A stretch of DNA of 64,000 nt. Origin: Leifsonia sp. ALI-44-B. Lineage in GTDB: Bacteria; Actinomycetota; Actinomycetes; Actinomycetales; Microbacteriaceae. This document shows positions 18,947-27,797 of this stretch, piece by piece. Within the stretch, counting starts at the first letter, position 1, and each line of letters begins with the position of its first letter. The notes beneath the pieces are model-generated. The model had not been told where the DNA came from, ran no database searches, and worked only from the letters and a program-made list of their open reading frames with translations. The stretch covers positions 868,001 through 932,000 of the forward strand of contig NZ_MTQL01000006.1 of the NCBI RefSeq assembly GCF_001984125.1. Direction: 5' to 3'. The translations under genes were made by a program, and so were the position numbers.

Positions 18947-19528
18947 ATGACGCCCGCCGACACCACACCTTCCGCAACACCCGCCGATGACGGCTCTCTC
19001 GAGGCCACCTCTGACACAGCCCCGCCCGCTGACGCGCCCCTTCCTGCCCCGGACCGCGCCGCCGCCAACGCCTTCTGGGCCGACTATGCGGCAGCCCACC
19101 CGGACGTCGTCCGCGTCGCCCCCGACTACACGGTCGAGTCGTTCGGCGACTCCCCGCGCCTCGCCGACGCCCTGCTGCGCGAGGTGACCCACGGAGCGAA
19201 ACGCGCCACCGCCGAACTCGCGACCGCCTACCACGCCGACGGCGACCAGCTGCCGCGCATCGGCTCGCACTGGATCGCGTGCGACGGCCGCGGCCATCCC
19301 GCCATCATCATGCGCAGCACCGAACTGCGCCTCGCCACCTTCAACGAGGTCGACGAGGCGTTCGCCTACGACGAGGGCGAAGACGACCGCACCCTCGCCA
19401 GTTGGCGCCGCGAACACCGCCGCTACTGGGAGCGCACGTGCGCGGCCCGCGGCGTCGAGTGGTCGGAAGACGACGAGATCGTCCTCGAACGCTTCCGCGT
19501 GGTCTGGCCGCCGGAGTTCGCTGACTAG
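18947..19528 (+). CDS. ASCH-domain protein
   Basis: 193 residues. After an Ala/Pro/Thr-rich N-terminus of about 35, residues about 38-190 match an ASCH domain: FWADYAAAHPD, ADALLREVTHGAKRATAEL, GSHWIACDGRGHPAIIM, and a helical end (YWERTCAARGVEW, VWPPEFAD). ASCH is an RNA-binding beta-barrel related to PUA; some members hydrolyse N4-acetylcytidine, others act as RNA-linked regulators. The exact role is unknown. Monocistronic and followed by a strong hairpin. Confidence 0.88.
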   Translation: MTPADTTPSATPADDGSLEATSDTAPPADAPLPAPDRAAANAFWADYAAAHPDVVRVAPDYTVESFGDSPRLADALLREVTHGAKRATAELATAYHADGDQLPRIGSHWIACDGRGHPAIIMRSTELRLATFNEVDEAFAYDEGEDDRTLASWRREHRRYWERTCAARGVEWSEDDEIVLERFRVVWPPEFAD

Positions 19529-19567
19529 CGCGCGGCAACCGCGCTCACGCTCCCGTGTATGAAAAAA

Positions 19568-19604
19568 GCGCTCCCTCTCACCGGGGGCGGCTGAGAGGGA
19601 GCGC
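19568..19604. terminator. Hairpin after the ASCH gene
   Basis: GCGCTCCCTCTCA / TGAGAGGGAGCGC is a perfect 13-bp stem with an 11-base loop. Six A residues precede it, giving a U-run only for minus-strand transcripts. Its last four bases are shared with the outer stem of the next element. Confidence 0.75.
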
Positions 19605-19701
19605 TGCGTCTAATCATCATCATTGTGGCGGGCCGCGGTTCGCCCGCCAACACCCCAGTACAAGGGTCGCGTTTCTCCAGGCCTGAGTACTGACGCAGCG
19701 C
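19601..19701 (+). ncRNA. Candidate structured leader upstream of the histidine phosphatase gene
   Basis: GCGCTGCGTC (19601-19610) is the exact reverse complement of GACGCAGCGC (19692-19701) and would enclose about 80 bases. Inside, TGGCGGGC (19626-19633) pairs with GCCCGCCA (19642-19649), and AGTAC (19657-19661) pairs with GTACT (19687-19691). The result is a three-way junction ending 28 bases before the next ATG. It fits no riboswitch class I recognise. It could be a cis-regulatory RNA or chance pairing in GC-rich DNA. Confidence 0.35.
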
Positions 19702-19729
19702 CATCGTCCGAGGTGGTTAGGCTTGCCGG

Positions 19730-20437
19730 ATGGCAACGGTTCTTCTCGTGCGGCACGGCCGCACCACAGCAAATGCCGCTGGGATTCTGGCCGGGAGGGC
19801 CGCGGGCGTCGGTCTCGACCAGATCGGCCGCGACCAAGCCGCTCTGACCGGTGAGCGGCTCGCGGCCGTTCCACTGGTCGCGGTGGTGGCAAGCCCTCTC
19901 GAGCGTTGTCAGCAGACTGCCGAGTACATCCTTGACCACCAGGCGGGCACACCGCATACCTCGGTTGATCTCGATCTCACCGAGTGCGACTACGGGCAGT
20001 GGCAGGGCCGCACGCTCTCCGAGCTCGCGACCGAAGACCTGTGGTCGGTGGTGCAATCGCAACCATCCGCGGTCATCTTTCCCGGTGGTGAATCCATGGC
20101 CGCGATGCAGGCCCGGTCGGTGGCAGCCATCCGCCGGCACGATGCAGCCGTAGAAGCCGAGCACGGGCCTGAGGCCGTGTGGGCCGCGGTCAGCCACGGC
20201 GACATCATCAAGTCGATTCTCGCCGACGCGCTCGGCATGCACCTCGACCTGTTCCAACGCATCAACGTGTGGCCGGCATCCGTATCAATCGTGCGCTACG
20301 GCGCCGGCCGGCCGAGCGTCCACGCGACCAACACAGAGGCGGGTGACCTGTCGTGGCTGGCGAAGGGCATCCGCTCCGGCGATGCAGCGGTCGGTGGTGG
20401 CCCCGGGCACGGCGCGCCGTCGACGAGAGACGCTTAG
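19730..20437 (+). CDS. Histidine phosphatase family protein (MSMEG_4193 type)
   Basis: 235 residues, phosphoglycerate-mutase-like fold. The phosphate-accepting histidine is His9 in VLLVRHGRTTAN. ASPLERCQQTA near residue 60 supplies the second arginine, the acid CDYGQWQGR lies near 90, and the second histidine is in AAVSHGDIIKS. This subfamily is found in Actinobacteria beside DUF3090 and SCO1664-family genes, exactly as here. The substrate is unknown in the family. First gene of the trio. The C-terminus is Gly-rich. Confidence 0.92.
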   Translation: MATVLLVRHGRTTANAAGILAGRAAGVGLDQIGRDQAALTGERLAAVPLVAVVASPLERCQQTAEYILDHQAGTPHTSVDLDLTECDYGQWQGRTLSELATEDLWSVVQSQPSAVIFPGGESMAAMQARSVAAIRRHDAAVEAEHGPEAVWAAVSHGDIIKSILADALGMHLDLFQRINVWPASVSIVRYGAGRPSVHATNTEAGDLSWLAKGIRSGDAAVGGGPGHGAPSTRDA

Positions 20438-20446
20438 GCTACTGAC

Positions 20447-21007
20447 ATGCCTCTACGTGTTCACGAGTTCGATTGGCCCGACCGAGCCGTCATCGGCACC
20501 GTCGGCCCTCCCGGGGCTCGCACCTTCTACCTGCAGGTGCGCTCGGGAACGCGACTGATGTGCGTCGCCCTCGAGAAGCAGCAGTCGGCCCTGCTCGCGG
20601 ACATGATCGACGAGATCCTCGACCAGCTCATCACCGTCGAAGGCAACCCGTTCAGCGTGCCCGCTGGCACTCCCCCGGAACTCGTCGACAACGATCAGCT
20701 CGATCCCGTCGAGGAGCAGTTCCGCACCGGCGCCATCAACCTCGGTTGGGACCCGACGACCGCACAGGTCGTCATCGAGGCCTACCCGCTCGCCGACGAC
20801 GATGCAGTGTTTGACGACGCCGTCCGGATGCTTGCCGAGGACAGCACTCCCGAGGCCGAAATGCTCGTGCTGCGGATGCCCGTGGGCACCGCCCGCGCAT
20901 TCGCCAACCGCACCCGGGAGATCGTGGGCGCCGGGCGCCCGGCGTGCCCGATATGCGGCTATCCGGTGGACCCCGACGGTCACATCTGCACGCTTCCCGA
21001 GGACTGA
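20447..21007 (+). CDS. DUF3090 family protein
   Basis: 186 residues. Conserved actinobacterial protein of unknown function. A mainly alpha/beta body (HEFDWPDRAVIGTVGPPGAR, VALEKQQSALLADMIDEIL) is followed by a C-terminal zinc-ribbon-like knuckle, CPICGYPVDPDGHICTL. It starts 9 bases after the phosphatase and overlaps the next gene by one base, so the three are surely one operon. A nucleic-acid or protein-binding role is a guess from the cysteines. Confidence 0.9.
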   Translation: MPLRVHEFDWPDRAVIGTVGPPGARTFYLQVRSGTRLMCVALEKQQSALLADMIDEILDQLITVEGNPFSVPAGTPPELVDNDQLDPVEEQFRTGAINLGWDPTTAQVVIEAYPLADDDAVFDDAVRMLAEDSTPEAEMLVLRMPVGTARAFANRTREIVGAGRPACPICGYPVDPDGHICTLPED

Positions 21008-21774
21008 TGTCGACCACAGACCTGATGACCACCGAGCTGAGGATCGTTGGCCGCATCAGGACGGCGTCCAACGCCACGTTCCTCGGGAGCATCGGCGACG
21101 TCAGCGTCGTCTACAAGCCCATAGCCGGGGAGAGTCCGCTGTGGGACTTCCCCGACGGCTGCCTGGCGCACCGGGAGGTGGCCGCCTACCTGGTCTCGCA
21201 GGCCCTCGGCTGGGATGTCGTGCCGCACACCTGGCTGCGCGACGGCCCCCTCGGCGAAGGCATGGTTCAGCTCTGGCAGGAAACGGATGCCGACCACACC
21301 GCCGTCGACCTCATCGGGGCCGAGCAAGAGCCGGAGTTCGGCTGGAAGCGCGTTCTCGAGGGGGTCGACGAGGACGGCCAGACGGTCATCCTCGTTCATG
21401 AAGACACCGCGGCGCTGCGGCGCATGGCCGTGTTCGACCTGGTGGTCAACAACGCCGACCGCAAAGGCGACCACATCCTCGCCCTGCCGGACGGCCACCG
21501 GCACGGCGTCGATCACGGGCTGACCTTCCACCGCGACTACAAGTTGCGCACGGTTCTCTGGGGCTGGCTCGGAGATGCTCTCACGGCCGACGAGCTCGCA
21601 GGCGTCGATCGCATCAGCGCAGGGTTACAGGGGGCCCTGGGGGACGACCTCGCGGACCTGCTCAGCGCCCCAGAGATTTCCGCGCTCGCCGCTCGGTGCT
21701 CCGCGGTGCGCGCGGCAGGGCGGTTTCCTGCTCCCCTCGGCGGGATGCCGGCGGTTCCCTGGCCGCTGTTCTGA
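21007..21774 (+). CDS. SCO1664-family protein, PI3/4-kinase-like fold
   Basis: 255 residues from the ATG overlapping the DUF3090 stop (TGATG). The pattern recalls lipid-kinase/HipA-like kinases: VVYKPIAGE holds the putative nucleotide-binding lysine near residue 37. The catalytic-loop-like DLVVNNADRKGDH lies near 153, and a metal-binding GVDHGLTF near 170. That suggests a phosphotransferase; no substrate is known for the family. With a phosphatase gene in the same operon, a reversible phosphorylation pair is conceivable but untested. Confidence 0.88.
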   Translation: MSTTDLMTTELRIVGRIRTASNATFLGSIGDVSVVYKPIAGESPLWDFPDGCLAHREVAAYLVSQALGWDVVPHTWLRDGPLGEGMVQLWQETDADHTAVDLIGAEQEPEFGWKRVLEGVDEDGQTVILVHEDTAALRRMAVFDLVVNNADRKGDHILALPDGHRHGVDHGLTFHRDYKLRTVLWGWLGDALTADELAGVDRISAGLQGALGDDLADLLSAPEISALAARCSAVRAAGRFPAPLGGMPAVPWPLF

Positions 21775-21852
21775 CGTGGCGCGTCTCGCTTGCCGAGGCG
21801 AGCGTCGAACGCTCGGCCGCTCGGCCGCTAGCCGATTCGTGGGCGCTATGGT

Positions 21853-22056
21853 CTATTCGTCGAAAGGCCGCGGAGGCCCCTGCTTGGTGGAGTAGGAAGA
21901 CCATTCGCCGGTCTTCTCATACCAGCGCACTGTTTTGTAGTGGTCGCCGAGCGCACGGCGAACAGCCGCTCGAACCACGACAAACAAGATCCAAAAGAAC
22001 AGTGCCGTCCAGCCTGCAATCCACAGCAAACTCGACCCGTCGAAATATGTGTCCAT
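21853..22056 (-). CDS. Hypothetical small membrane protein, 67 residues
   Basis: ATG at 22054-22056 with a G-rich ribosome site (GGGGGG) just upstream; an ATG 7 codons earlier is also in frame. One membrane helix, SSLLWIAGWTALFFWILFVV, near residues 8-28, then a basic stretch and a polar tail. No family recognised. The sequence around it (21775-22253) is poorer in GC than the neighbours. Confidence 0.6.
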   Translation of the reverse strand: MDTYFDGSSLLWIAGWTALFFWILFVVVRAAVRRALGDHYKTVRWYEKTGEWSSYSTKQGPPRPFDE

Positions 22057-22253
22057 CGTTCCCCCCAAAGCGTCCAATAACTCCGCTCAATGTAGCCGAG
22101 AAAACGATCTCTGATTCAGCAAAAGCACCACCGATCCCCTTCGCGGGTCCGCAGGGGCCCGCCGGGGCCCGAGGTAGCCGTTGACGACGCACGGGCGGCT
22201 CACCGTTCCCCGCCAACACGCGAATGTGAGGGTGATTCGTCGAAGTCGAAAAG

Positions 22254-22544
22254 CTAGGCAGCCACCTGCGGAAGCAGGTTGATCTTATCTAGGCCTTCAA
22301 GACGTTCCTTCGCCACGACGAGATCGAAGTGGCTCTGCAGATTGAGCCAGAACTCGGGCGTCGTGCCCAGCGCGCGCGACACGCGCAGTGCCGTGTCCGC
22401 TGAGATGCCCCGCTTCCCGTGGGCAATCTCGTTGATGCGACGGGGCGGAACATTGATCGCAACGGCAAGAGCGTTCTGCGTCGTACCCAGCGGGATTATG
22501 AACTCCTCGAGGAGGATCTCCCCAGGATGAATCGCGGTGCTCAT
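22254..22544 (-). CDS. HigA-type antitoxin / XRE regulator, apparently orphan
   Basis: 96 residues. It opens with the HigA signature HPGEILLEEFI. A helix-turn-helix (TTQNALAVAINVPPRRINEI, then GKRGISADTALRVSRALGTT) and the family's PEFWLNLQSHFDL follow. HigA normally neutralises the RNase HigB, encoded just upstream. Here only 106 bases separate it from ychF, too short for a HigB gene (about 280 bases), so the toxin is absent. ATG with AAGGAGAG upstream. It may act as a stand-alone repressor or be a relic. Confidence 0.88.
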   Translation of the reverse strand: MSTAIHPGEILLEEFIIPLGTTQNALAVAINVPPRRINEIAHGKRGISADTALRVSRALGTTPEFWLNLQSHFDLVVAKERLEGLDKINLLPQVAA

Positions 22545-22650
22545 CTTTCTCTCCTTCTGGTGCACTCCCACAAGAACCAAGCGAGCGATGTCAACACCCC
22601 GGTGGAACTGAGATGACGATGCTTCAGGTTTTGTGCCGGAGACCCGCGAT

Positions 22651-23724
22651 CTAGACGTTGAAGCGGAACTCCACCACGTCGCCATCCTGCATGGTGTAAT
22701 CCTTGCCTTCCATGCGGGCTTTGCCCTTGGAGCGGGCCTCGGCGACCGAGCCGGTTTCGACGAGGTCGTCGAAGGAGATGACCTCGGCCTTGATGAAGCC
22801 CTTTTCAAAGTCAGTGTGAATGACACCGGCGGCCTGAGGGGCCTTGGCGCCCTGCGGGATCGTCCAGGCGCGCGACTCTTTCGGGCCTGCCGTGAGGTAG
22901 GTCTGCAGGCCGAGTGTGGCGAAGCCGATGCGGGCGAGCTGGTCGAGGCCCGACTCGGTCTGGCCCGTGGACTCGAGCATTTCTGCGGCATCCGCCTCGT
23001 CGAGGTCGATGAGTTCGGATTCGAGTTTGGCGTCGAGGAAGACGGCCTTGGCGGGCGCGACGAGGGCGGCGAGTTCATCCAGTTTGGCGGCGTCTTGCAG
23101 GATGGGCTCGTCGACGTTGAAGACGTAGATGAAGGGCTTGGCAGTGAGGAGGCCGAGCTCGCGCACGGGGGCCAGGTCGATCGTGGACGACGAAAGGGGC
23201 TTTCCTGTGTCGAGGTATTCGCGGGCGGCCTTCGCCGTTTCGAGAACGATGGGCTCGAGCTTCTTGCCCTTGACCTCTTTTTCGAAGCGCGCCTCGGCCT
23301 TTTCGAGGGTCTGGAGGTCGGCGAGCACGAGCTCGGTGTTGATGGTCTCCATGTCGCTGGCCGGGTTGACCGCACCGTCGACGTGGACGACGTCGCTGTC
23401 GCTGAAGCCGCGCACGACCTGGGCGATGGCGTCGGCCTCGCGGATGTTCGCGAGGAACTGGTTGCCCAGGCCCTCACCTTCGCTAGCGCCGCGAACGATG
23501 CCGGCGATGTCGACGAACGACACGGTCGCGGGCATGATGCGCTCGGAGCCGAAGATCTCGGCGAGCTTGTCGAGGCGCGGGTCGGGCAGGTTCACCACAC
23601 CGACGTTCGGCTCGATCGTGGCGAACGGGTAGTTCGCCGCGAGCACCGAGTTCTTGGTCAGCGCGTTGAAGAGGGTCGATTTGCCGACATTGGGAAGTCC
23701 GACGATTCCGATAGTGAGAGCCAC
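22651..23724 (-). CDS. ychF: Redox-regulated ATPase/GTPase YchF (Obg-like)
   Basis: 357 residues, standard length. Walker A GLPNVGKSTLFNALTKN near residue 8, switch region NYPFATIEPNVGVV near 31, VDIAGIVRGASEGEGLGNQF near 70, base-recognition block YVFNVDEP near 200, and the C-terminal TGS-type domain ending GDVVEFRFNV. YchF proteins prefer ATP and bind ribosomes, with roles in stress and translation. It is divergent from rmuC across a 102-base gap. Confidence 0.97.
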   Translation of the reverse strand: MALTIGIVGLPNVGKSTLFNALTKNSVLAANYPFATIEPNVGVVNLPDPRLDKLAEIFGSERIMPATVSFVDIAGIVRGASEGEGLGNQFLANIREADAIAQVVRGFSDSDVVHVDGAVNPASDMETINTELVLADLQTLEKAEARFEKEVKGKKLEPIVLETAKAAREYLDTGKPLSSSTIDLAPVRELGLLTAKPFIYVFNVDEPILQDAAKLDELAALVAPAKAVFLDAKLESELIDLDEADAAEMLESTGQTESGLDQLARIGFATLGLQTYLTAGPKESRAWTIPQGAKAPQAAGVIHTDFEKGFIKAEVISFDDLVETGSVAEARSKGKARMEGKDYTMQDGDVVEFRFNV

Positions 23725-23826
23725 GGGGGTCTATCGTACCGGTGATTGCCGCATGGCGTCCGCCGCCGTCGCCCGACGCGCGCCCACCTCCCCGCCGATG
23801 TCGGTGGTCGCTGCGATGCTTCACCC

Positions 23827-25344
23827 ATGGACCCCCTCATCGCACTCATCCTCGGCCTGCTCGCGGGCGCCGTTCTCGGTGTCGTGCTGGGTCTCGTTCT
23901 CGCCACGGTTCTGGGCCGAAGCGGTGGGCGTTTTGGGGCCGGCGGTCGCTACGGCTCGGCCAGCGACGGCAGCATCGAGGCGGATGCCGCAGCCTCCGTC
24001 CTCGAGGCCCGCCACGCCGCCGAGATCCAGCGGGTGCTCACCGAGGAGTCCGAGCGGCGCGGAGCCTTGCGCGAGCAACTGGCTGCCGCGCAGGCGACGA
24101 TGTCCGCGCTCGACGAGCAGTTGGGTGCGGCCCAGGAGCAGTATCGCGAGCTGGTCGAGCGCCACCGCGCCGAGCGGCTCGAGCAGGCCGAGAAGGAGCG
24201 GGCCGAGAGCCGGGTCCTGCAGGCCCTCGCGCCGGTCAACGAGACGCTGGCAGCCATGCAGCGCAAGGTGGCCGAGCTCGAAGAGCAACGCAGCGCGCAG
24301 CACGGGCAGATCAGCGAGCAGCTGCGCTCGGCTACCGAGTCGGAGGAGCGGCTGCGATCGACGGCAGAGACGCTCGCGTCGGCGTTGCGCGCCAACAACA
24401 CGCGCGGGGTATGGGGCGAGACGCAGCTGCGCCGCGTGGTCGAGGCCGCCGGGCTGATCGAGCGCGTCGACTTCGACCTGCAGGCCAACATCGTCACCGA
24501 CGCCGGGGCCGGTCGCCCCGACATGGTCGTGCACCTTCCCGGTGGCAAGAACATCGCGGTCGACGCCAAGGTTCCGTTCACCGCCTACCTCGAGGCCACG
24601 AGCATCCGCATGGATGCCTCGGCCGCCGAACAGGCACGCCGCCACACGCTCCTCGCGGCCCACGTGAAGGCCGTGCGCGAGCACATCGTCGCTCTCGGCA
24701 GCAAGACGTATTGGCAGGGGCTGCCCTCCTCCCCCGAACTCGTGATCGCGTTCATCCCGAGCGAGTCGCTCATCTCGTCGGCGCTCGAGAGCGATCCGTC
24801 GCTGCTCGAGTTCGCATTCTCGAAGCGGGTCGCGCTGGCCTCCCCTGTCACGCTGTGGTCGGTGTTGAAGACCGTCGCATTCAGTTGGCAGCAGGACGTG
24901 CTCACGGCCGAGGCGAAGCAGCTCTTCGACCTGTCGCGCGAACTGCACGGCCGGCTGGCCACGACCGCGACGCACATCGACAAACTGGGCCGCTCACTCG
25001 AACGCAGTGTGAAGGATTACAACGGGTTCGTCGGGTCTCTCGAACGTCAGGTGTTGCCGAGCGCGCGCAAACTCTCGGCGCTCGACGAAACGAAGATCAT
25101 CCCGCAGCTCACAGTCATCGACGAGCCCACGCGCAAGGCGACCGCGTACGAGCTCATCGCGCACAGCACGGACGAGACCTCGGAGCTCTCGAAGGACGGA
25201 GATTTGGTCGTCGCACCCCGTGAGCATGACGGGCGCATCCCCGAAGACGTTCGGTCGCGGGCCGCTGACACGAACGATGACGACCCGGACTCTCGAATGA
25301 GCGAGCGGGTTGTCGATGACATGAATGCGCGGGCGGGCGAATAA
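23827..25344 (+). CDS. rmuC: DNA recombination protein RmuC
   Basis: 505 residues from the ATG at 23827. An N-terminal membrane helix (residues about 4-28, ALILGLLAGAVLGVVLGL) precedes a long Glu/Gln/Arg-rich coiled coil (about 60-185). The RmuC nuclease-like core comes next, with TRGVWGETQLRRVVEAAGL and the PD-(D/E)XK-like GRPDMVVHLPGG...VDAKVPF. RmuC limits recombination at inverted repeats in E. coli. The last 60 residues are acidic and low complexity. Confidence 0.93.
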   Translation: MDPLIALILGLLAGAVLGVVLGLVLATVLGRSGGRFGAGGRYGSASDGSIEADAAASVLEARHAAEIQRVLTEESERRGALREQLAAAQATMSALDEQLGAAQEQYRELVERHRAERLEQAEKERAESRVLQALAPVNETLAAMQRKVAELEEQRSAQHGQISEQLRSATESEERLRSTAETLASALRANNTRGVWGETQLRRVVEAAGLIERVDFDLQANIVTDAGAGRPDMVVHLPGGKNIAVDAKVPFTAYLEATSIRMDASAAEQARRHTLLAAHVKAVREHIVALGSKTYWQGLPSSPELVIAFIPSESLISSALESDPSLLEFAFSKRVALASPVTLWSVLKTVAFSWQQDVLTAEAKQLFDLSRELHGRLATTATHIDKLGRSLERSVKDYNGFVGSLERQVLPSARKLSALDETKIIPQLTVIDEPTRKATAYELIAHSTDETSELSKDGDLVVAPREHDGRIPEDVRSRAADTNDDDPDSRMSERVVDDMNARAGE

Positions 25345-25443
25345 GCCGCTGGCGGTAAGGGCCCTCGCCTCATGCTTCCGTGAGACGCGCATGCCTCATA
25401 ACGCACCCGGTGATTCAGTGGGGGGCGAATGGCAACAAGCGAC

Positions 25444-26994
25444 CTAACGCTGCAGTGGCAAGCGGATGTCGAAGCGAACGCCGCCGCCCTCGACATCCAC
25501 GATCTGAGCAGAGCCGCCGTGAGCCGACACGATCTCGGCGACGATCGAGAGGCCCAGCCCCGAGCCACCCTGGTCGCGAGAACGGGCGTCGTCGAGGCGC
25601 TCGAAGCGTTCCCAGACGCGGGACTTGTCCGCATCCGAGATGTTGGCACCGTCATTTGCGACAGACACGACCGCGACGTCGCCGTGAACCGTCGACGACA
25701 GCCAGACGCGGGAGCGGGCGTGGCGTAGCGCGTTGTCGCCCAGGTTGCGCAAGACCCGCGCGATCAGACGCGCGTCCGCTGGCGCCTGAGCAGCAGACAC
25801 GCCTCGCGCGTCGACAACGATCGGCGGCGTCGGAACCGCGTCGGCATCGTCGTTTGCGGGCGCGGGCGTCGTCGCCACGAGTGTGCGCAGGCGGGACGCC
25901 TCGGCGAGCACGAGGTCGTCGAGGTCCGTGGGCTGGGTCGAGAGCGCGAGACCGTGCTCGTCGGCGCGAGCCAGCAAGAGGAGGCCCTCGACCAGGTCGG
26001 CCATACGCTGCGACTCCTCGGAGGTCGTGCGGGCGAACTCCTCGACCGGCACACGGCCGGGGTAGCGCAACATGACCTCTGAGCTTTGGCGCAGCGACGC
26101 GATCGGTGAACGAAGTTCGTGCGAGGCATCCGAGACGAAACGGCGCTGGCGCGACTGTGCATTGTCGAGACGCTCTAGCATGCGGTTCATCGTCGCGGCC
26201 AGCGCGTCGATTTCGTCGCCCGTTCCCGGAACGCCCACGCGAAGGCTCAGGTCGGCGGCCGACACGCCCTCGGTTTCCCGGCGGATGCGGTCCACGGGGC
26301 GCAGAGCACGGCCCACCACCACCCAGCAGGTCACCGCGACCAGCGCAACCAGCAGCGGCAGAGCGGCGAGCAGCAAGACCGCCGTTGTCGAGATCGCTTC
26401 GCGTCGGGCCTCATCATCGACGCCGACGACCAACACGCCATCGTCGACCTCGGCGGACACGATGAAGACCGGGTCGTCGTCCTCTGGCAGGGTTGCCTCG
26501 CGGCCACCCTCGAACTCCGAATCGGCGAGCGCCGGAACCTCGTCAGCGTCGTCGGATGCCGCGAGCACACGGCCGTCTTCGCCGACGAGTTGAGCGAATC
26601 CATCCGCGTCGTTCAGCGCCGACGGGCCCGAGGCGTCGATCAGCGACTCGAAGCGGTCGAGTTGGGCCTCGGCGGCGACGGTCGCCTGATCGAGCAACGT
26701 GGACTGCAGGACGACAGCGAAACCGACCGCGCCCGCGGAAACCGTGACGGCGACGACCACGCTCGCGATGACCGTGATGCGCGCCCGCACCGAACGCAGC
26801 CTACGCTTTCGCGTCGGGCTGGAGGTGTTGGCGGCAGGGGGCGCTGCCACATCACCCGGCGAACGGCTTGTGCCCGGGTCCTGACCGCGATCGGGTGTAT
26901 GCCCGAGGGGCGCGTGGGCAGACGGATGGCTGCCGCGTGTCTGGCCAGGGGCACGATCAGGCGTGTGGGCTCCAGCCCAGTTGCGCTCAGACAT
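25444..26994 (-). CDS. Two-component sensor histidine kinase
   Basis: 516 residues from the ATG at 26992-26994, overlapping the response regulator by 8 bases. A Pro/Ser-rich cytosolic leader (about 60 residues) precedes a first membrane helix near 70-95 and an acidic extracellular sensor domain of about 90 residues. A second helix (TAVLLLAALPLLVALVAVTC) and a HAMP linker follow. The phospho-acceptor is His292 in SDASHELRSPIASL. The ATPase has N box LGDNALRHA and G box DQGGSGLGLSIV. The signal is unknown; the many acidic residues in the sensor could suit cationic ligands (inference). Confidence 0.95.
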   Translation of the reverse strand: MSERNWAGAHTPDRAPGQTRGSHPSAHAPLGHTPDRGQDPGTSRSPGDVAAPPAANTSSPTRKRRLRSVRARITVIASVVVAVTVSAGAVGFAVVLQSTLLDQATVAAEAQLDRFESLIDASGPSALNDADGFAQLVGEDGRVLAASDDADEVPALADSEFEGGREATLPEDDDPVFIVSAEVDDGVLVVGVDDEARREAISTTAVLLLAALPLLVALVAVTCWVVVGRALRPVDRIRRETEGVSAADLSLRVGVPGTGDEIDALAATMNRMLERLDNAQSRQRRFVSDASHELRSPIASLRQSSEVMLRYPGRVPVEEFARTTSEESQRMADLVEGLLLLARADEHGLALSTQPTDLDDLVLAEASRLRTLVATTPAPANDDADAVPTPPIVVDARGVSAAQAPADARLIARVLRNLGDNALRHARSRVWLSSTVHGDVAVVSVANDGANISDADKSRVWERFERLDDARSRDQGGSGLGLSIVAEIVSAHGGSAQIVDVEGGGVRFDIRLPLQR

Positions 26995-27661
26995 CCGCGA
27001 CCAATCGGTAGCCCGCGCCGCGCACCGTTTCGATCGAGGTGCGACCGAAGGGGCGGTCGACCTTGTTGCGCAGCGTGCGGATGTAGACCTCGACGATGTT
27101 GGGGTCGCCCTCGAAGTCGAAATCCCAGACGCCGCCGAGGACATCCTTCTTCGAGCGGACCTCACCCGGCCGTGACGCCAGGAACTGCAGCACGCTGAAC
27201 TCCCGCGTCGTCAGCTCGATCGGAACGCCGCCGCGCGTAACGCGCCGGGATGCCGGGTCGAGCGTGAGGTCGCCGACCGTCATGAGGGTCGGCCGCTCTC
27301 CCCCGCCGCGGCGGATCAGCGCCCGCAGCCGAGCTAGGAGCACCTGGAACGAGAACGGTTTCGTGAGGTAGTCGTCCGCACCCGTGTCGAGCGCCTCGAC
27401 CTGATCGAGGTCGCCATCCTTGGCCGTGAGCATGATGACGGGCGTCCAGTTCTCGTCGGCCCGCAACTGCTCGCAGATGCGATAGCCACTCATGCCGGGC
27501 AGCATGATGTCGAGCACGATGACCGCATACTCGTTCTCGCGCACCAGCCACAGGCCGTCGACACCGTTCGTCGCGGTGTCCACGGCGAAACCCTCGGCCT
27601 CGAGCCCCGCCTCGATGGCACGCAACAGGTTCTTCTCGTCATCGACCACGAGAACGCGCAT
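26987..27661 (-). CDS. OmpR/PhoB-family response regulator
   Basis: 224 residues. The receiver domain (1-115) has acidic pocket VVDDEK, phospho-acceptor Asp51 in IVLDIMLPGMSG, and lysine in IMLTAKDGD. The DNA-binding winged helix (130-224) has LTTREFSVLQFLASRPGEV and VEVYIRTLRNKVDRPFGR. It partners with the overlapping kinase gene and probably controls the PepSY gene just upstream, as is common for such pairs. Confidence 0.96.
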   Translation of the reverse strand: MRVLVVDDEKNLLRAIEAGLEAEGFAVDTATNGVDGLWLVRENEYAVIVLDIMLPGMSGYRICEQLRADENWTPVIMLTAKDGDLDQVEALDTGADDYLTKPFSFQVLLARLRALIRRGGGERPTLMTVGDLTLDPASRRVTRGGVPIELTTREFSVLQFLASRPGEVRSKKDVLGGVWDFDFEGDPNIVEVYIRTLRNKVDRPFGRTSIETVRGAGYRLVADV

Positions 27662-27797
27662 GTGTCACCTGCTTCGCATCAGAGGGGCCATCGGGATGAC
27701 TTGGGCCGGGGTTTCAGACTATTCGACGCGCTCACGCGGGCGAGGGCGTGTCGCCGGCGCGTGATGGCCGGCGACGGCAGCGTCGCCACCGTGAGAC

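Noticed and set aside
22545-22650. A HigB toxin remnant upstream of the antitoxin gene
   Set aside because: The stretch is only 106 bases and no frame shows a convincing HigB ending.
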